NCBI GenBank assembly: GCA_951812535.1
Contig: CATOSK010000013.1
Location: 18,783 to 82,782 of the forward strand
Direction: 5' to 3'
DNA length: 64,000 bases
DNA from: an uncultured Dehalococcoidia bacterium
GTDB taxonomy: Bacteria; Chloroflexota; Dehalococcoidia; Lucifugimonadales; UBA3495
The notes beneath the pieces are model-generated. The model did no database searches and had not been told where the DNA came from. It was given only the letters and a program-made list of their open reading frames with translations. Shown piece by piece: positions 42,449 through 50,029 of this stretch. Positions within the stretch are counted from its first letter, which is position 1, and every line of letters starts with the position of its first letter. The translations under genes were made by a program, and so were the position numbers.

Positions 42449-43498
42449 TTATACGACAGCCACGGGTGCTTCCCTGAGTCCGACCCCCATCCACCAGTGC
42501 TTCCCCCTGCCCCGCCGCTTCCGTTCCAGCCCCGCCGCCGTCAGGTACATTCCGAACCGCCGCTGTCCCACCGGCTCAGCCCCCTGTTTCGCGCACCATT
42601 CCACGTAGGTGGAAAACAGGTCGGCCGCCAGCACCATCTCTTCGTCTCCCACCATGCAGGTTTCTTCCACGAACGCCGAAACCAGTCCCGTGTCAGGATC
42701 GGCGGCCGTCCTGGGAGACGCCATTGCCCTGGTCCTTACCTCGTTTTCCGTGCCAGACTCGGTTGTGGCCCGCTCTTGTGCTCGCGCCTCCTGGGTGCCG
42801 GCGGCCGGTTCCCCCACCGGCTCCTCCTCAATGAAGCCCCCATCCTCAACGGATCCCTCATCATCTTCCGGCACTCCGTCGGAGTTCCGGGAAGGCCCTG
42901 CGTCTTCCCCCGCTTCCTCAACCGCCTCGGCGCAGAACGCCAGCAAGTCCAGGTATTTCTGCAGACCGCCGAAGTCAGACCACAACAATTGGTGCCCGTG
43001 CAGAGTCCTCGCGTCAAGCCCGAATCCCGCCGCCTCCACCGAGAAACGTCTCCGGTCGCCCACCGGACAGACCCATGCCGGGGCCATCGGGTTCGCCTCC
43101 AGCGTGCCCGCCAGCAGCCGCAGGACGCAGCAGGCGTCGTTCTGGTCGTTTCTCGCGCTGGAACCCCCCACGGTCCCAAACGCCCTCTCCAGAATTCTGT
43201 GAGTGATCTGGACGGAATAGCCGAAAGCCGCTCGGATCTGGTTGTTCGCGCACCGGCACAGTTCCTCGTTGTCCTGCACATGGAGCGCCGCTGGAGCCTC
43301 GGCTGAATCCCTGGTCTCCTCGCCGCCGAAGTGGGCCACGAAGCTCACATTGATCAGCCCCATCCCCGCCGATCGCCTCATGGCGATGGCCACCGCCAGA
43401 TTCTCCCGCACCAGCTCTATTTGCCCAGCAGCGTCCAGACAATCACCTCGAAGCGTCGCCTTCGGCCTAGTGTAGCCTGTTGACTTGCGCCCTTCCAA
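42449..43498 (-). CDS. Protein with a P4-type primase-like C-terminal winged-helix domain
   Basis: The product has up to 349 residues. The C-terminal 75 residues (VLAADLFSTYVEWCAKQGAE, QRRFGMYLTAAGLERKRRGR, HWWMGVGL) match the DNA-binding tail of phage/plasmid D5-type primase-helicases. The middle is acidic and Pro/Glu-rich. The first 170 residues include cysteine pairs (ELCRCANNQ, NDACCVLRLL) and no helicase motif, so this is not a primase but a protein that reuses the tail, perhaps a regulator or mobile-element remnant. The start is uncertain: TTG at 43498 gives the full frame; an internal Met near residue 40 is possible. Confidence 0.65.
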   Translation of the reverse strand: MEGRKSTGYTRPKATLRGDCLDAAGQIELVRENLAVAIAMRRSAGMGLINVSFVAHFGGEETRDSAEAPAALHVQDNEELCRCANNQIRAAFGYSVQITHRILERAFGTVGGSSARNDQNDACCVLRLLAGTLEANPMAPAWVCPVGDRRRFSVEAAGFGLDARTLHGHQLLWSDFGGLQKYLDLLAFCAEAVEEAGEDAGPSRNSDGVPEDDEGSVEDGGFIEEEPVGEPAAGTQEARAQERATTESGTENEVRTRAMASPRTAADPDTGLVSAFVEETCMVGDEEMVLAADLFSTYVEWCAKQGAEPVGQRRFGMYLTAAGLERKRRGRGKHWWMGVGLREAPVAVV

Positions 43499-43548
43499 GA
43501 CGTCTCCGAACCGGATTCAACCCAATTAACGTAAAGTAGCCACAACCA

Positions 43549-43585
43549 GAATCCCCTCGGCCGCTTCAAGCAGCCGAGGGGATTC
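43549..43585. terminator. Perfect 13-bp hairpin between genes
   Basis: Stem GAATCCCCTCGGC / GCCGAGGGGATTC with an 11-nt loop. It lies 180 nt past the stop of the minus-strand aspartic-protease gene and 50 nt before the next one. T tracts are weak on both sides (TTGGT plus; TGGTTG minus), so it is only a possible terminator. Confidence 0.45.
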
Positions 43586-43630
43586 TTGGTCCCCGCTCCC
43601 TCTTCAGGATTACTCTGCGATACCCTTTCT

Positions 43631-43710
43631 CCCGTCATTTCCGCGTAGGCCGGGGCCCAGACCCCGGTTAAACCAACCCAGCGCGTACCGTCCTTCCCGC
43701 GCAGATCCTG
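43631..43710. repeat. Dispersed repeat family A, long variant, copy 2
   Basis: Starts CCCGTCATTTCCGCGTAGG and continues CCCAGACCCCGGTTAAACC, then a stretch alike to that at 36728-36810. Confidence 0.7.
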
Positions 43711-43765
43711 TACGCGGCAGGAAGTGAGGAAGAGCATAAAGAACTCTATTCCCTCACACCCTCTC

Positions 43766-44125
43766 TCACAGGCGCACATGCGGCTGTCGCCGGATGGTCC
43801 CGTTGTTCGCGTCCGCCTCGAGGCCCACCGATCCCAGGATGGTTAGTCCCAATATCGGCTGGGCATCCGTATCTCCGAACCGTATCGTCCCGCCAGCGAC
43901 TTCCCCCGTCACATGCACTTCCGCGGTCGTGACGTCTACCTGCCCTTCGCTCCCGTCAGCCAGCCCATATATCCGCTGCCCCAATGGGAACAGGCCAATC
44001 TCTTCTAGGTGTCGCCGCGGCACCAAGCAGTCCACCGCGCCCGTGTCCACGATGAATAACCCTTCCCAGACCCGGTCCGGCTCCGCCGGATTCCGGATCG
44101 CCACCGTAACCTGCGTCGTTCCCAT
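43766..44125 (-). CDS. Retropepsin-like aspartic protease family protein
   Basis: The product has 119 residues. LFIVDTGAVDCLVPRRHLEEIGL holds the single D-T-G-A catalytic motif (Asp27), and the C-terminal ILGLTILGSVGLEAD is the typical hydrophobic-hydrophobic-Gly that closes the fold, so the protein would work as a dimer. There is no signal peptide. It is downstream of the alcohol dehydrogenase on the same strand with a 28-nt gap, and a paralogue lies on the other side of that gene in the opposite direction. Natural substrates of bacterial single-domain members are unknown. Confidence 0.8.
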   Translation of the reverse strand: MGTTQVTVAIRNPAEPDRVWEGLFIVDTGAVDCLVPRRHLEEIGLFPLGQRIYGLADGSEGQVDVTTAEVHVTGEVAGGTIRFGDTDAQPILGLTILGSVGLEADANNGTIRRQPHVRL

Positions 44126-44153
44126 GTATGGGCTCTCCCTGGAATACCCGTCC

Positions 44154-45125
44154 CTACTCGTTCAGGTTCATCACCACCTTGATGACGTTGTCCTGCCGTT
44201 GCTCGTACATATCGTACGCGTTCTGCACCGACGAGAACCCCAGCCGGTGGGTGATGAGCTGCCCCGGATCGGCCCAACCCCGCGCCTTCAGGTTCACCAT
44301 GTCCTGGATCTGCGAAATCGGATCCCCGCTCCGCGCCCCGGTGGTGGGAATGATATGGGGCTGCCGTTCCATCAGGTTGTTGTGCTCCAACGGCACGTAC
44401 TGTTCGCTCTGTATGCCGAACAGGATCACCGTCCCGAACTGCCGGACGTGGCTGAAGGCCAGGTTGAAGGTGTCCGGATACCCCGCCGCCTCCACCACCA
44501 CGTCGGCTCCCAGCCCGCTGGTGAGTTCGTTCACCGCCTCGGTAAGGTTTTCGTTGTCCGGATTGATCCGGTGCGTGGACCCGAACTCCCTGGACTTCTC
44601 CAGCCGGTAGTCGAAAAGGTCTGCCACCATCACGCTCCGGGCCCCCATCCGAGACACCAGCATCGTGAAGCTCAACCCGATGCTTCCCTGCCCCATGATC
44701 AGCACGTTCTTGCCCAGCACGCTTCCCATCTGTTTGCACGAGTAAAGCACCGTGCCGGAAGGCTGGCACATCACCCACTCGTCCAGCGGCCCCTCGTCCG
44801 GCAGCAGTGCCATGCGTGACGGCTCGGAGAGGAGGTACTCGCACAGCCCGCCCGTCCCCCGGTAGGGAATCGCGATCACTCGCTGCCCCTCGTGGAAGCT
44901 GTCGCTCTTGCTCTCCACCACCACGCCCGCTACCTCGTGGCAAGGCACCCCCGAGGCCATCGGGTACTCCTCCTCCGGCTTCACCGGCCCGTAGTGGCTG
45001 CGGATGTCGCTGCCGCACACCGACACCCGCTCCAGCTTGATCAGGCACTGGCCTTCGTTGGGGTTGGGAGTCTCCACGTCGAGAAACTCGAACTGCTTGG
45101 GTCCCACCAGTCTCGCTGCTTTCAT
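44154..45125 (-). CDS. Zinc-dependent alcohol dehydrogenase (MDR family)
   Basis: The product has 323 residues. Catalytic zinc ligands appear in RVSVCGSDIRSHYG (Cys) and GVPCHEVAGVV (His-Glu); the cofactor loop is VLIMGQGSIGLSFTMLVSRMGARSVMVAD, with acidic Asp at the end of strand 2, suggesting NAD. The four-Cys structural zinc lobe is missing: between EVAGVV and the Rossmann part there is YRGTGGLCEYLL with no C-x2-C-x2-C. The start at 45125 has GGAGTG upstream; 36 extra codons are open without support. It probably oxidises an alcohol or polyol; the substrate is unknown. Coupled to the aspartic protease gene by a 28-nt gap. Confidence 0.9.
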   Translation of the reverse strand: MKAARLVGPKQFEFLDVETPNPNEGQCLIKLERVSVCGSDIRSHYGPVKPEEEYPMASGVPCHEVAGVVVESKSDSFHEGQRVIAIPYRGTGGLCEYLLSEPSRMALLPDEGPLDEWVMCQPSGTVLYSCKQMGSVLGKNVLIMGQGSIGLSFTMLVSRMGARSVMVADLFDYRLEKSREFGSTHRINPDNENLTEAVNELTSGLGADVVVEAAGYPDTFNLAFSHVRQFGTVILFGIQSEQYVPLEHNNLMERQPHIIPTTGARSGDPISQIQDMVNLKARGWADPGQLITHRLGFSSVQNAYDMYEQRQDNVIKVVMNLNE

Positions 45126-45325
45126 GCTGCCAAACACTCCATGTTCATTTGCGGAAATGTGCAGGGATGATTGGTGTTCCGCCCTGCTCCCGCTGGGTCG
45201 CTGTATCTTAACTTCGCCGCATATGAGGAGCAACCTTGCCTCGTAGCGGTCGTCGCCGCCGCCAACATGTTGACCAGCACAACAAATGTCGCTAAGCTCT
45301 CTTGACGAAGCGGGAGGATTTACTG

Positions 45326-45682
45326 ATGGGGACCTTTACAATCAGGGTCGGTATCGGCAACCCCGAGGGCGGGGAGTTCCATTGGGTGAACGCCCTGGTG
45401 GACACTGGCGCATCTCACTCGATGATGCCGGCATCTCTGCTTCGGCAAAGCTTGGATCTCACACCTAAAGAGGACTTGATCTTCGTTCTTGGCGACGGTC
45501 GGGAGCAACGCTACGGCTTCGGCGAAGCCTTGATGAAGATTGAAGACAGGCGAATGTCGTGCCCGGTGATCTTCGGACCGGAAGACCAGTACCTCCTCGG
45601 AGCCACTTCTCTCCAGATCTTCAACCTCATCCCTGACACCACCAATCACCGGCTGGTTCCCATGCCCAGGCTCACCATCTGA
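45326..45682 (+). CDS. Second retropepsin-like aspartic protease family protein
   Basis: The product has 118 residues. WVNALVDTGASHSMMPASLL has the D-T-G-A-S motif (Asp27) and DQYLLGATSLQIFNLIPD the closing hydrophobic-Gly strand. GDGREQRYGFGEALMKI matches the flap region. It is divergent from the alcohol dehydrogenase, 200 nt apart, and paralogous to 43766-44125 (low identity by eye). The ATG follows GGGAGGATTTACTG. The terminator at 45713 ends the transcript. Confidence 0.82.
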   Translation: MGTFTIRVGIGNPEGGEFHWVNALVDTGASHSMMPASLLRQSLDLTPKEDLIFVLGDGREQRYGFGEALMKIEDRRMSCPVIFGPEDQYLLGATSLQIFNLIPDTTNHRLVPMPRLTI

Positions 45683-45712
45683 ACCTCGCTGGTAACCGTC
45701 AACGCGGGACAA

Positions 45713-45754
45713 AGCAGGAAGGGGCGCTTTGCAAGAGCGCCCCTTCCGCCTGCT
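45713..45754. terminator. Bidirectional terminator
   Basis: Inner stem AAGGGGCGCT / AGCGCCCCTT and outer arms AGCAGG / CCTGCT lie between the convergent aspartic-protease and SMP-30 genes; TTTGT follows on the minus strand. Confidence 0.75.
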
Positions 45755-45772
45755 TCCCGTAGGGCCGCAACC

Positions 45773-46669
45773 CTACGGCCACATAATCCAGCCCGTATGC
45801 TCCGTCCGCGCCCGGAACAAATGCCCCCCGCCCGTCGTCACGTACAGCGTCTTCATGTCCGCATCGCCGAAGCAGCAGTTCGTCGCCCGCTCCACCCGGA
45901 TCGGATGCGTCTCCAGCACCCGCCCCTGCGGAGAGAACACGTAGATTATCGGCCCGGGACCGGCCGTCTCCCAGCCGGCGCAGGCGATGATGTTTCCTTC
46001 CGTGTCCAGCGTCATCCCGTCCACGCCCCGCTGCGCTCCCCGGTGGTCCACCCCGAAGGTGTGCAGCGTCTCGTACTCCCCCAGCGACCCGTCTTCGTTG
46101 ATCGGATACGCCCGCAGCTCCCGTCGGGCCTCCAGCCCGTAGTCGCTCTGCGCCACGTACAGCGTCCGCTGGTCCCGCGAAATCAGGATGCCGTTGGGAC
46201 GGCTGATATCCGTCGTTACCCGGGACAGCTCGTACTGATCATTCCCCGTGGGAGTCAGCCGCAGCACCGACATGTGGTCCAGTTCCTGCGGCCCGCTGTC
46301 CCCGATGCCGCTGTACGGATCGGTGAACCAGATGCGCCCCGACCGGTCCACCACCAGGTCGTTGGGATTGTTGTGCCGCATTCCGTTCAGCCGGTGCGGC
46401 AGCGACGTTACGGTCTGGCCGTCCTTCTCGAACCGGACGATCCGCCTCCCCCCCTGCTGACAACCGAACAAGTTGCCGCTGGCGTCGAAGCACAGCCCGT
46501 TCACGTGGTTGACATCCGTGAAATACTCGGTGGTCTCCCCGCTCTTGGGGTCGTACCGCATCAGCCGGGAAGCCGGAATGTGGGTGAAGATGACCGCCTC
46601 GCCGTCCCACACTGGCCCTTCCGTCGTGCCCCCGTAGGGTCCCGCTACCAGTTCAAAGTCCCAACTCAT
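45773..46669 (-). CDS. SMP-30/gluconolactonase-type six-bladed propeller
   Basis: The product has 298 residues of the SMP-30/gluconolaconase/LRE family. The metal-binding Glu is in TTEGPVWDGEAVIFTHI (Glu17), the Asn ligands in NHVNGLCFD and HNNPNDLVVDRSGRIWFTDPYSG, and the Asp in AQRGVDGMTLD. It hydrolyses lactones such as sugar lactones, or acts as an esterase. No signal peptide is seen. It converges on the aspartic-protease gene and shares its terminator. Confidence 0.92.
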   Translation of the reverse strand: MSWDFELVAGPYGGTTEGPVWDGEAVIFTHIPASRLMRYDPKSGETTEYFTDVNHVNGLCFDASGNLFGCQQGGRRIVRFEKDGQTVTSLPHRLNGMRHNNPNDLVVDRSGRIWFTDPYSGIGDSGPQELDHMSVLRLTPTGNDQYELSRVTTDISRPNGILISRDQRTLYVAQSDYGLEARRELRAYPINEDGSLGEYETLHTFGVDHRGAQRGVDGMTLDTEGNIIACAGWETAGPGPIIYVFSPQGRVLETHPIRVERATNCCFGDADMKTLYVTTGGGHLFRARTEHTGWIMWP

Positions 46670-46881
46670 CGCCAGTGGCCTCCTTCTCTATGATTTTCCT
46701 GCCTTGGGCCAGTATATTCCGGGTACCGGACAGTGTCACCCAACCGCTGCCCTGGCAAGCCTTGGGAACACGCCGTCAACCACCCGCCTTCCCTCAGTTG
46801 ACTCCGGGCACCCTGCCCGGTACCATCGGCCCACCCCCAGCGTCTTTGCTGGACCCGCATATCCCGCTGGAGAAATGACCA

Positions 46882-47169
46882 ATGGCCGCCTACGTTATCA
46901 TCGATGTCGAAATCACCGATGTTTCCCTCTACGGCCAGTTCATGGAACAGGTCACCCCCACCGTCGAAAATCACGGCGGAAAATTTGTGGCCCGCGGGGG
47001 TGCCTTGCAGGTCATAGAAGGTGATTGGACGCCGCGGCGCATCGCCCTGCTGGAGTTTCCCTCCGTCGAGCAGACCAACGCCTGGCTGGCCTCCCCTGAA
47101 TACAACGCCCTCAACGACATTCGCACCAGGTCCTCCAACATCAACATGGTCACCGTCGTGGGCGTGTAG
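46882..47169 (+). CDS. DUF1330 family protein
   Basis: The product has 95 residues: AAYVIIDVEITDVSLYGQFMEQVTPTVENHGGKFVARGG and WLASPEYNALNDIRTRSSNINMVTVVGV match DUF1330, a dimeric ferredoxin-like alpha/beta barrel of unknown function often placed with catabolic genes. GGAGAA precedes the ATG. The enoyl-CoA hydratase gene starts 46 nt further on, so they are probably cotranscribed. Confidence 0.92.
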   Translation: MAAYVIIDVEITDVSLYGQFMEQVTPTVENHGGKFVARGGALQVIEGDWTPRRIALLEFPSVEQTNAWLASPEYNALNDIRTRSSNINMVTVVGV

Positions 47170-47215
47170 CCCCGCCTCCACCCCCCGGAACAACATCCTT
47201 TCATCTGAGCAGTCC

Positions 47216-48004
47216 ATGTCCGACTACATCATCGTAGACCGCCAGCCCCCGCTGGCCACCATAACCATCAACCGCCCCCGCCAGCGCAACGCCATCAACT
47301 TTCAGATGTGGGGCGACTTGGCGGGGACAATCTCGGAGCTCGACGCCGACCGCTCCACCCGCGCCATCGTCCTGACCGGAGCGGGCGGTCAGGCCTTCTC
47401 CGCCGGAGCAGACATCGCCGACTTTGACGAGTACCGCTCCGACTCTACCAGGGGACGTCTCTATAACGGTGCCGTGGACGGACTGCTTGCGGCCCTCACC
47501 AGCTGCGAGACTCCCGTCATTTCAATGATCCGCGGCTTCGCTGCCGGCGGCGGTTGCGAAATTGCCACCGCCACCGACCTCCGCATCGCCTCGGAAAACG
47601 CTCGCCTCGGCATTCCCGTCGCCCGGTTGGGTATCACCGTCGGCCACCGCGAAATGCGTGGATTGATCGACTTGGTCGGCAAGGGCAACGCCCTCTATAT
47701 CCTCCTTTCCGGTCGCCTCCTCGATGCCCCAGAGGCCCTCCGCATCGGACTGGTCAACCAGGTCGTGCCCGACGATCAGCTGGAGTCCTGCACTTACGAG
47801 CTTGCCGGCGAAATCGCCAACCTCGCCCCCCTGTCCCACGCCGTCAACAAGCGCACCATGAACCAGTTGATGAACAAGGCTTCCCTTGCCGACCTCACCC
47901 CCGGGGAGGCCGATCTGCCCCTCCACCAGTTCGATACCCGCGACTACCACGAGGGCTACCGCGCTTTCCTCGAAAAGCGCGCTCCCCAGTTCATCGGAGA
48001 GTAA
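47216..48004 (+). CDS. Enoyl-CoA hydratase/isomerase family protein
   Basis: The product has 262 residues of the crotonase fold. The oxyanion-hole segments are AGGQAFSAGADIADFDEY and MIRGFAAGGGCEIATATDLRIAS. At the catalytic positions the chain reads CEIATATD and LGITVGHREMRGLI, where active hydratases usually have Glu in GGGCELA and PE-x-x-LG; the first Glu is present, the second position is Gly-His, so the enzyme may be an isomerase or hydrolase of the superfamily. ATG 47216 lacks a strong ribosome site. It is downstream of DUF1330. Confidence 0.9.
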   Translation: MSDYIIVDRQPPLATITINRPRQRNAINFQMWGDLAGTISELDADRSTRAIVLTGAGGQAFSAGADIADFDEYRSDSTRGRLYNGAVDGLLAALTSCETPVISMIRGFAAGGGCEIATATDLRIASENARLGIPVARLGITVGHREMRGLIDLVGKGNALYILLSGRLLDAPEALRIGLVNQVVPDDQLESCTYELAGEIANLAPLSHAVNKRTMNQLMNKASLADLTPGEADLPLHQFDTRDYHEGYRAFLEKRAPQFIGE

Positions 48005-48025
48005 CCTCGGATGTTATGTGACAGT

Positions 48026-48064
48026 CCCGTCATTCCCGCCTGCGCGGGAATCCAGGCCCCCGTC
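48026..48064. repeat. Dispersed repeat family A, copy
   Basis: CCCGTCATTCCCGCCTGCG followed by CGGGAATCCAGGCCCCCGTC: a palindromic core CCCGC-ctg-CGCGGGAA, lying just before tlyA. Confidence 0.8.
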
Positions 48065-48095
48065 GCATCCGTCTGACTATCAGCAAGGAAACCCC

Positions 48096-49022
48096 ATGCC
48101 GCGCCAAAGCCCCCAAGGAGCCTCAGACAAGTTACCGACCCCGGCGACGGAGGGGGCGACCCTCAGCCGGAGCCCCCAAGGAGCCTCAGACAAGTTACCG
48201 GCCCCGGCGACGGAGGAGGCGACCCTCAGCCGGAGCCCCCAAGGAGCCTCAGACAAGTTACCGACCCCGGCGACGGAGGGGGCGACCCTCAGAAGGAAAG
48301 CCCGCCAGCGTGCCGACCTGCTCTTAACCCAGCGGGGACTGGCCGAAAGCCGCGAGCAGGCCCAGACCCTCATTATGGAAGGCCTTGTGTTCTCTCCCGC
48401 TGGCCGCGTCCTCAAGGCCAGCAGCCCTGTCGCCGAGGACACTCCCCTGGAAGTTCGCGGTCGCCTCCCCTACGTCGGCCGCGGCGGCATCAAGCTCGCC
48501 CACGCCCTCGACACTTTCGGGATCGACCCCCACGGAATGGTCGCCCTCGATGTCGGCGCATCTACCGGCGGCTTCACCGACTGCCTCCTCCAGCGCGGCG
48601 CGGCCCGGGTCTGCGCCATTGACGTCGGACACGGCCAGCTTCACCAGCGCCTCCGCGAAGACCCCCGCGTGTTCGTCATCGAAAAGCTTAACGCCCGCTA
48701 TCCCTTCGACCTTCCCGAAGCCGTCGACCTCGTCGTCATTGACGTTTCCTTTATATCCCTGCGCCTGATCATCCCCCCTGCCGCTTCCCATCTGAAAGCC
48801 GGACAGCCCATCATCGCCCTCGTCAAGCCCCAGTTCGAGGCCCAGCGCGGCGAGGTCGGCCGCAATGGAGTCATCCGGGATCCCAAAATCCACGCCCGCG
48901 TCCAGCGGGAAATCGCCGAGTGGGCGCAGGACCAGGGATTCACCGTCGCCGGCCAATGCCTCTCCCCCATCCAGGGCGACGCCGGCAACCGCGAATTCTT
49001 CATCATGCTTGCCAGGCCGTAA
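48096..49022 (+). CDS. tlyA: TlyA family rRNA 2'-O-methyltransferase/S4 protein with tandem-repeat extension
   Basis: The product has 308 residues. Residues 5-67 are three near-identical 21-residue repeats (SPQGASDKLPTPATEGATLS-R). The normal protein starts after them: an S4 RNA-binding domain (ADLLLTQRGLAESREQAQTLIMEGLV, about 72-130) and an FtsJ-type methyltransferase with motif I ALDVGASTGGFTDCLLQRGA, the KLNARY segment and IALVKPQFEAQRGEVGRNGVI. TlyA proteins methylate 16S/23S rRNA cytidines (capreomycin target) or act as haemolysins. The repeat lies in frame with no clear internal start between it and the S4 domain, so the extended protein may be real; a non-ATG start near residue 65 is the alternative. 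Confidence 0.9.
   Translation: MPRQSPQGASDKLPTPATEGATLSRSPQGASDKLPAPATEEATLSRSPQGASDKLPTPATEGATLRRKARQRADLLLTQRGLAESREQAQTLIMEGLVFSPAGRVLKASSPVAEDTPLEVRGRLPYVGRGGIKLAHALDTFGIDPHGMVALDVGASTGGFTDCLLQRGAARVCAIDVGHGQLHQRLREDPRVFVIEKLNARYPFDLPEAVDLVVIDVSFISLRLIIPPAASHLKAGQPIIALVKPQFEAQRGEVGRNGVIRDPKIHARVQREIAEWAQDQGFTVAGQCLSPIQGDAGNREFFIMLARP
48108..48296 (+). repeat. Three tandem 63-bp units in the tlyA 5' region
   Basis: Units 48108-48170, 48171-48233 and 48234-48296 begin AGCCCCCAAGGAGCCTCAGA and differ by a few bases (for example GACC/GGCC, and the last unit ends AGAAGG instead of AGCCGG). Length is a multiple of three and keeps the frame. Confidence 0.95.
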
Positions 49023-49034
49023 CCTTCTTCATCA

Positions 49035-49069
49035 GGGGGTTTGGGGGATGAATCCCCCAACGTAACCCC
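49035..49069. repeat. Dispersed hairpin repeat family B, copy 2
   Basis: Arms TTGGGGGAT / ATCCCCCAA with flanks AGGGGG and CGTAACCCC, almost identical to the copy at 54464. A truncated family A start (CCCCGTCATTCCCGG) adjoins it at 49071. Confidence 0.85.
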
Positions 49070-49145
49070 ACCCCGTCATTCCCGGCCGCCCTTCCCTCGC
49101 CGCAAGTGTTAAACTCCCCTTCAACCCCACCAAGGAGCATCACCC

Positions 49146-49622
49146 ATGGAAGTACAAGAACAAGTCGCCCAGATCCTCCTCAAGCAGGAAAAGACCGTAT
49201 CCGTCGCCGAAGCCTGCACCTGCGGCCTCGTCGGATACCTTCTCGGCACCGTCCCCGGGGCGTCCCGCTTCTTCCCCGGCGGAGTCATCGCCTACACCGG
49301 CGGCCTCAAGCAGAGCGTTCTCAACGTTCCCGACGAGGTCTACGAACAGGCGGGTTCCGTCAGCCGCGAGACCGCCATCGCAATGGCCAAGGGAGTGCGG
49401 GAGCTCACCAACACCGACTTCGGCATCTCCACCACCGGCGTCACCGGCCCTGCCGGAGGACACTCCGGCCTCCCCATCGGCACCTTCTGGATCGGGCTCT
49501 CCTGCCGGGATGGCCACGAAGCCGCCATTGAAATCCGCGTCAACGGCGACCGCGACGAGAACAAACACGGCGCTGCCCGGGCCGCCATCAGCCTCCTCGG
49601 GCGCCACCTCGCGGGAGGCTGA
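49146..49622 (+). CDS. pncC: PncC/CinA C-terminal family nicotinamide-nucleotide amidase
   Basis: The product has 158 residues, the stand-alone CinA-C form. TVSVAEACTCGLVGYLLGTVPGASRFFPGGVIAYTGGLKQSVLNV aligns with the family N-terminus, ISTTGVTGPAGGHSGLPIGTFWIGL with the C-terminal half. The usual ESCTGG is here EACTCG: the Ser is Ala and the first Gly is Cys, while the Tyr and Lys of AYTGGLKQ are kept. The enzyme normally deamidates nicotinamide mononucleotide in pyridine-nucleotide recycling; with this signature activity is uncertain. Its stop overlaps the region just before the next ATG (1-nt gap). Confidence 0.88.
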   Translation: MEVQEQVAQILLKQEKTVSVAEACTCGLVGYLLGTVPGASRFFPGGVIAYTGGLKQSVLNVPDEVYEQAGSVSRETAIAMAKGVRELTNTDFGISTTGVTGPAGGHSGLPIGTFWIGLSCRDGHEAAIEIRVNGDRDENKHGAARAAISLLGRHLAGG

Positions 49623-49623
49623 C

Positions 49624-50007
49624 ATGCCGGAAGCCGAAATGGGCCCGACGCAAACCATCGTCCTCGTCGGCCAGAACCTCTACTTCCTCGGCCAGGTGGA
49701 AAACATCGCCGAGCCCCGGGGATACGAGACCCTCCGCGCCACCACCGAGGAGGCCTTCTGGCGACATTACAACCGTCGCCCTCCCTCCCTCGTCCTCGTC
49801 GACCTTGAAGGGGAGCAGCCCGTCTGGACCTCCGTCGTCCCCGCCCTTCGCTCCGAAAACCCCGACACCCCTATCATCGCCTTTGGCCCCCACGAGGACA
49901 CCGCCACCATGGATCAAGCCCGCACCCTCGGCTGCAGCGCCGCGATGAGCAAAGGAGAGTTTCACCGCGACTTGGCGAAGATTGTAGACGAGCTGGTGTC
50001 CGGGTGA
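49624..50007 (+). CDS. Receiver-like domain protein
   Basis: The product has 127 residues. QTIVLVGQNLYFLGQVENIAEPRGYETLRATTEEAF, SLVLVDLEGEQPVWTSVVPALRSENPDTPIIAFGPH and ARTLGCSAAMSKGEFHRDLAKIVDEL follow the alpha/beta plan of response-regulator receivers. The phosphorylatable Asp would be that of LVLVDLEG and the Lys that of MSKGEF, but the acidic pair at the start of strand 1 is missing (VGQN), so it is probably a pseudo-receiver. It starts 1 nt after pncC and is cotranslated with it. Confidence 0.75.
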   Translation: MPEAEMGPTQTIVLVGQNLYFLGQVENIAEPRGYETLRATTEEAFWRHYNRRPPSLVLVDLEGEQPVWTSVVPALRSENPDTPIIAFGPHEDTATMDQARTLGCSAAMSKGEFHRDLAKIVDELVSG

Positions 50008-50029
50008 CAGCGGATACGGTTGAACGAAG

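Noticed and set aside
45126..45233. Upstream extension of the alcohol dehydrogenase by 36 codons
   Set aside because: The added chain is unlike the family, and a ribosome site precedes the MKAARL start at 45125.
48108..48296. Tandem repeats near tlyA as a CRISPR array
   Set aside because: Units are contiguous 63-mers without spacers and are in frame with a coding sequence.
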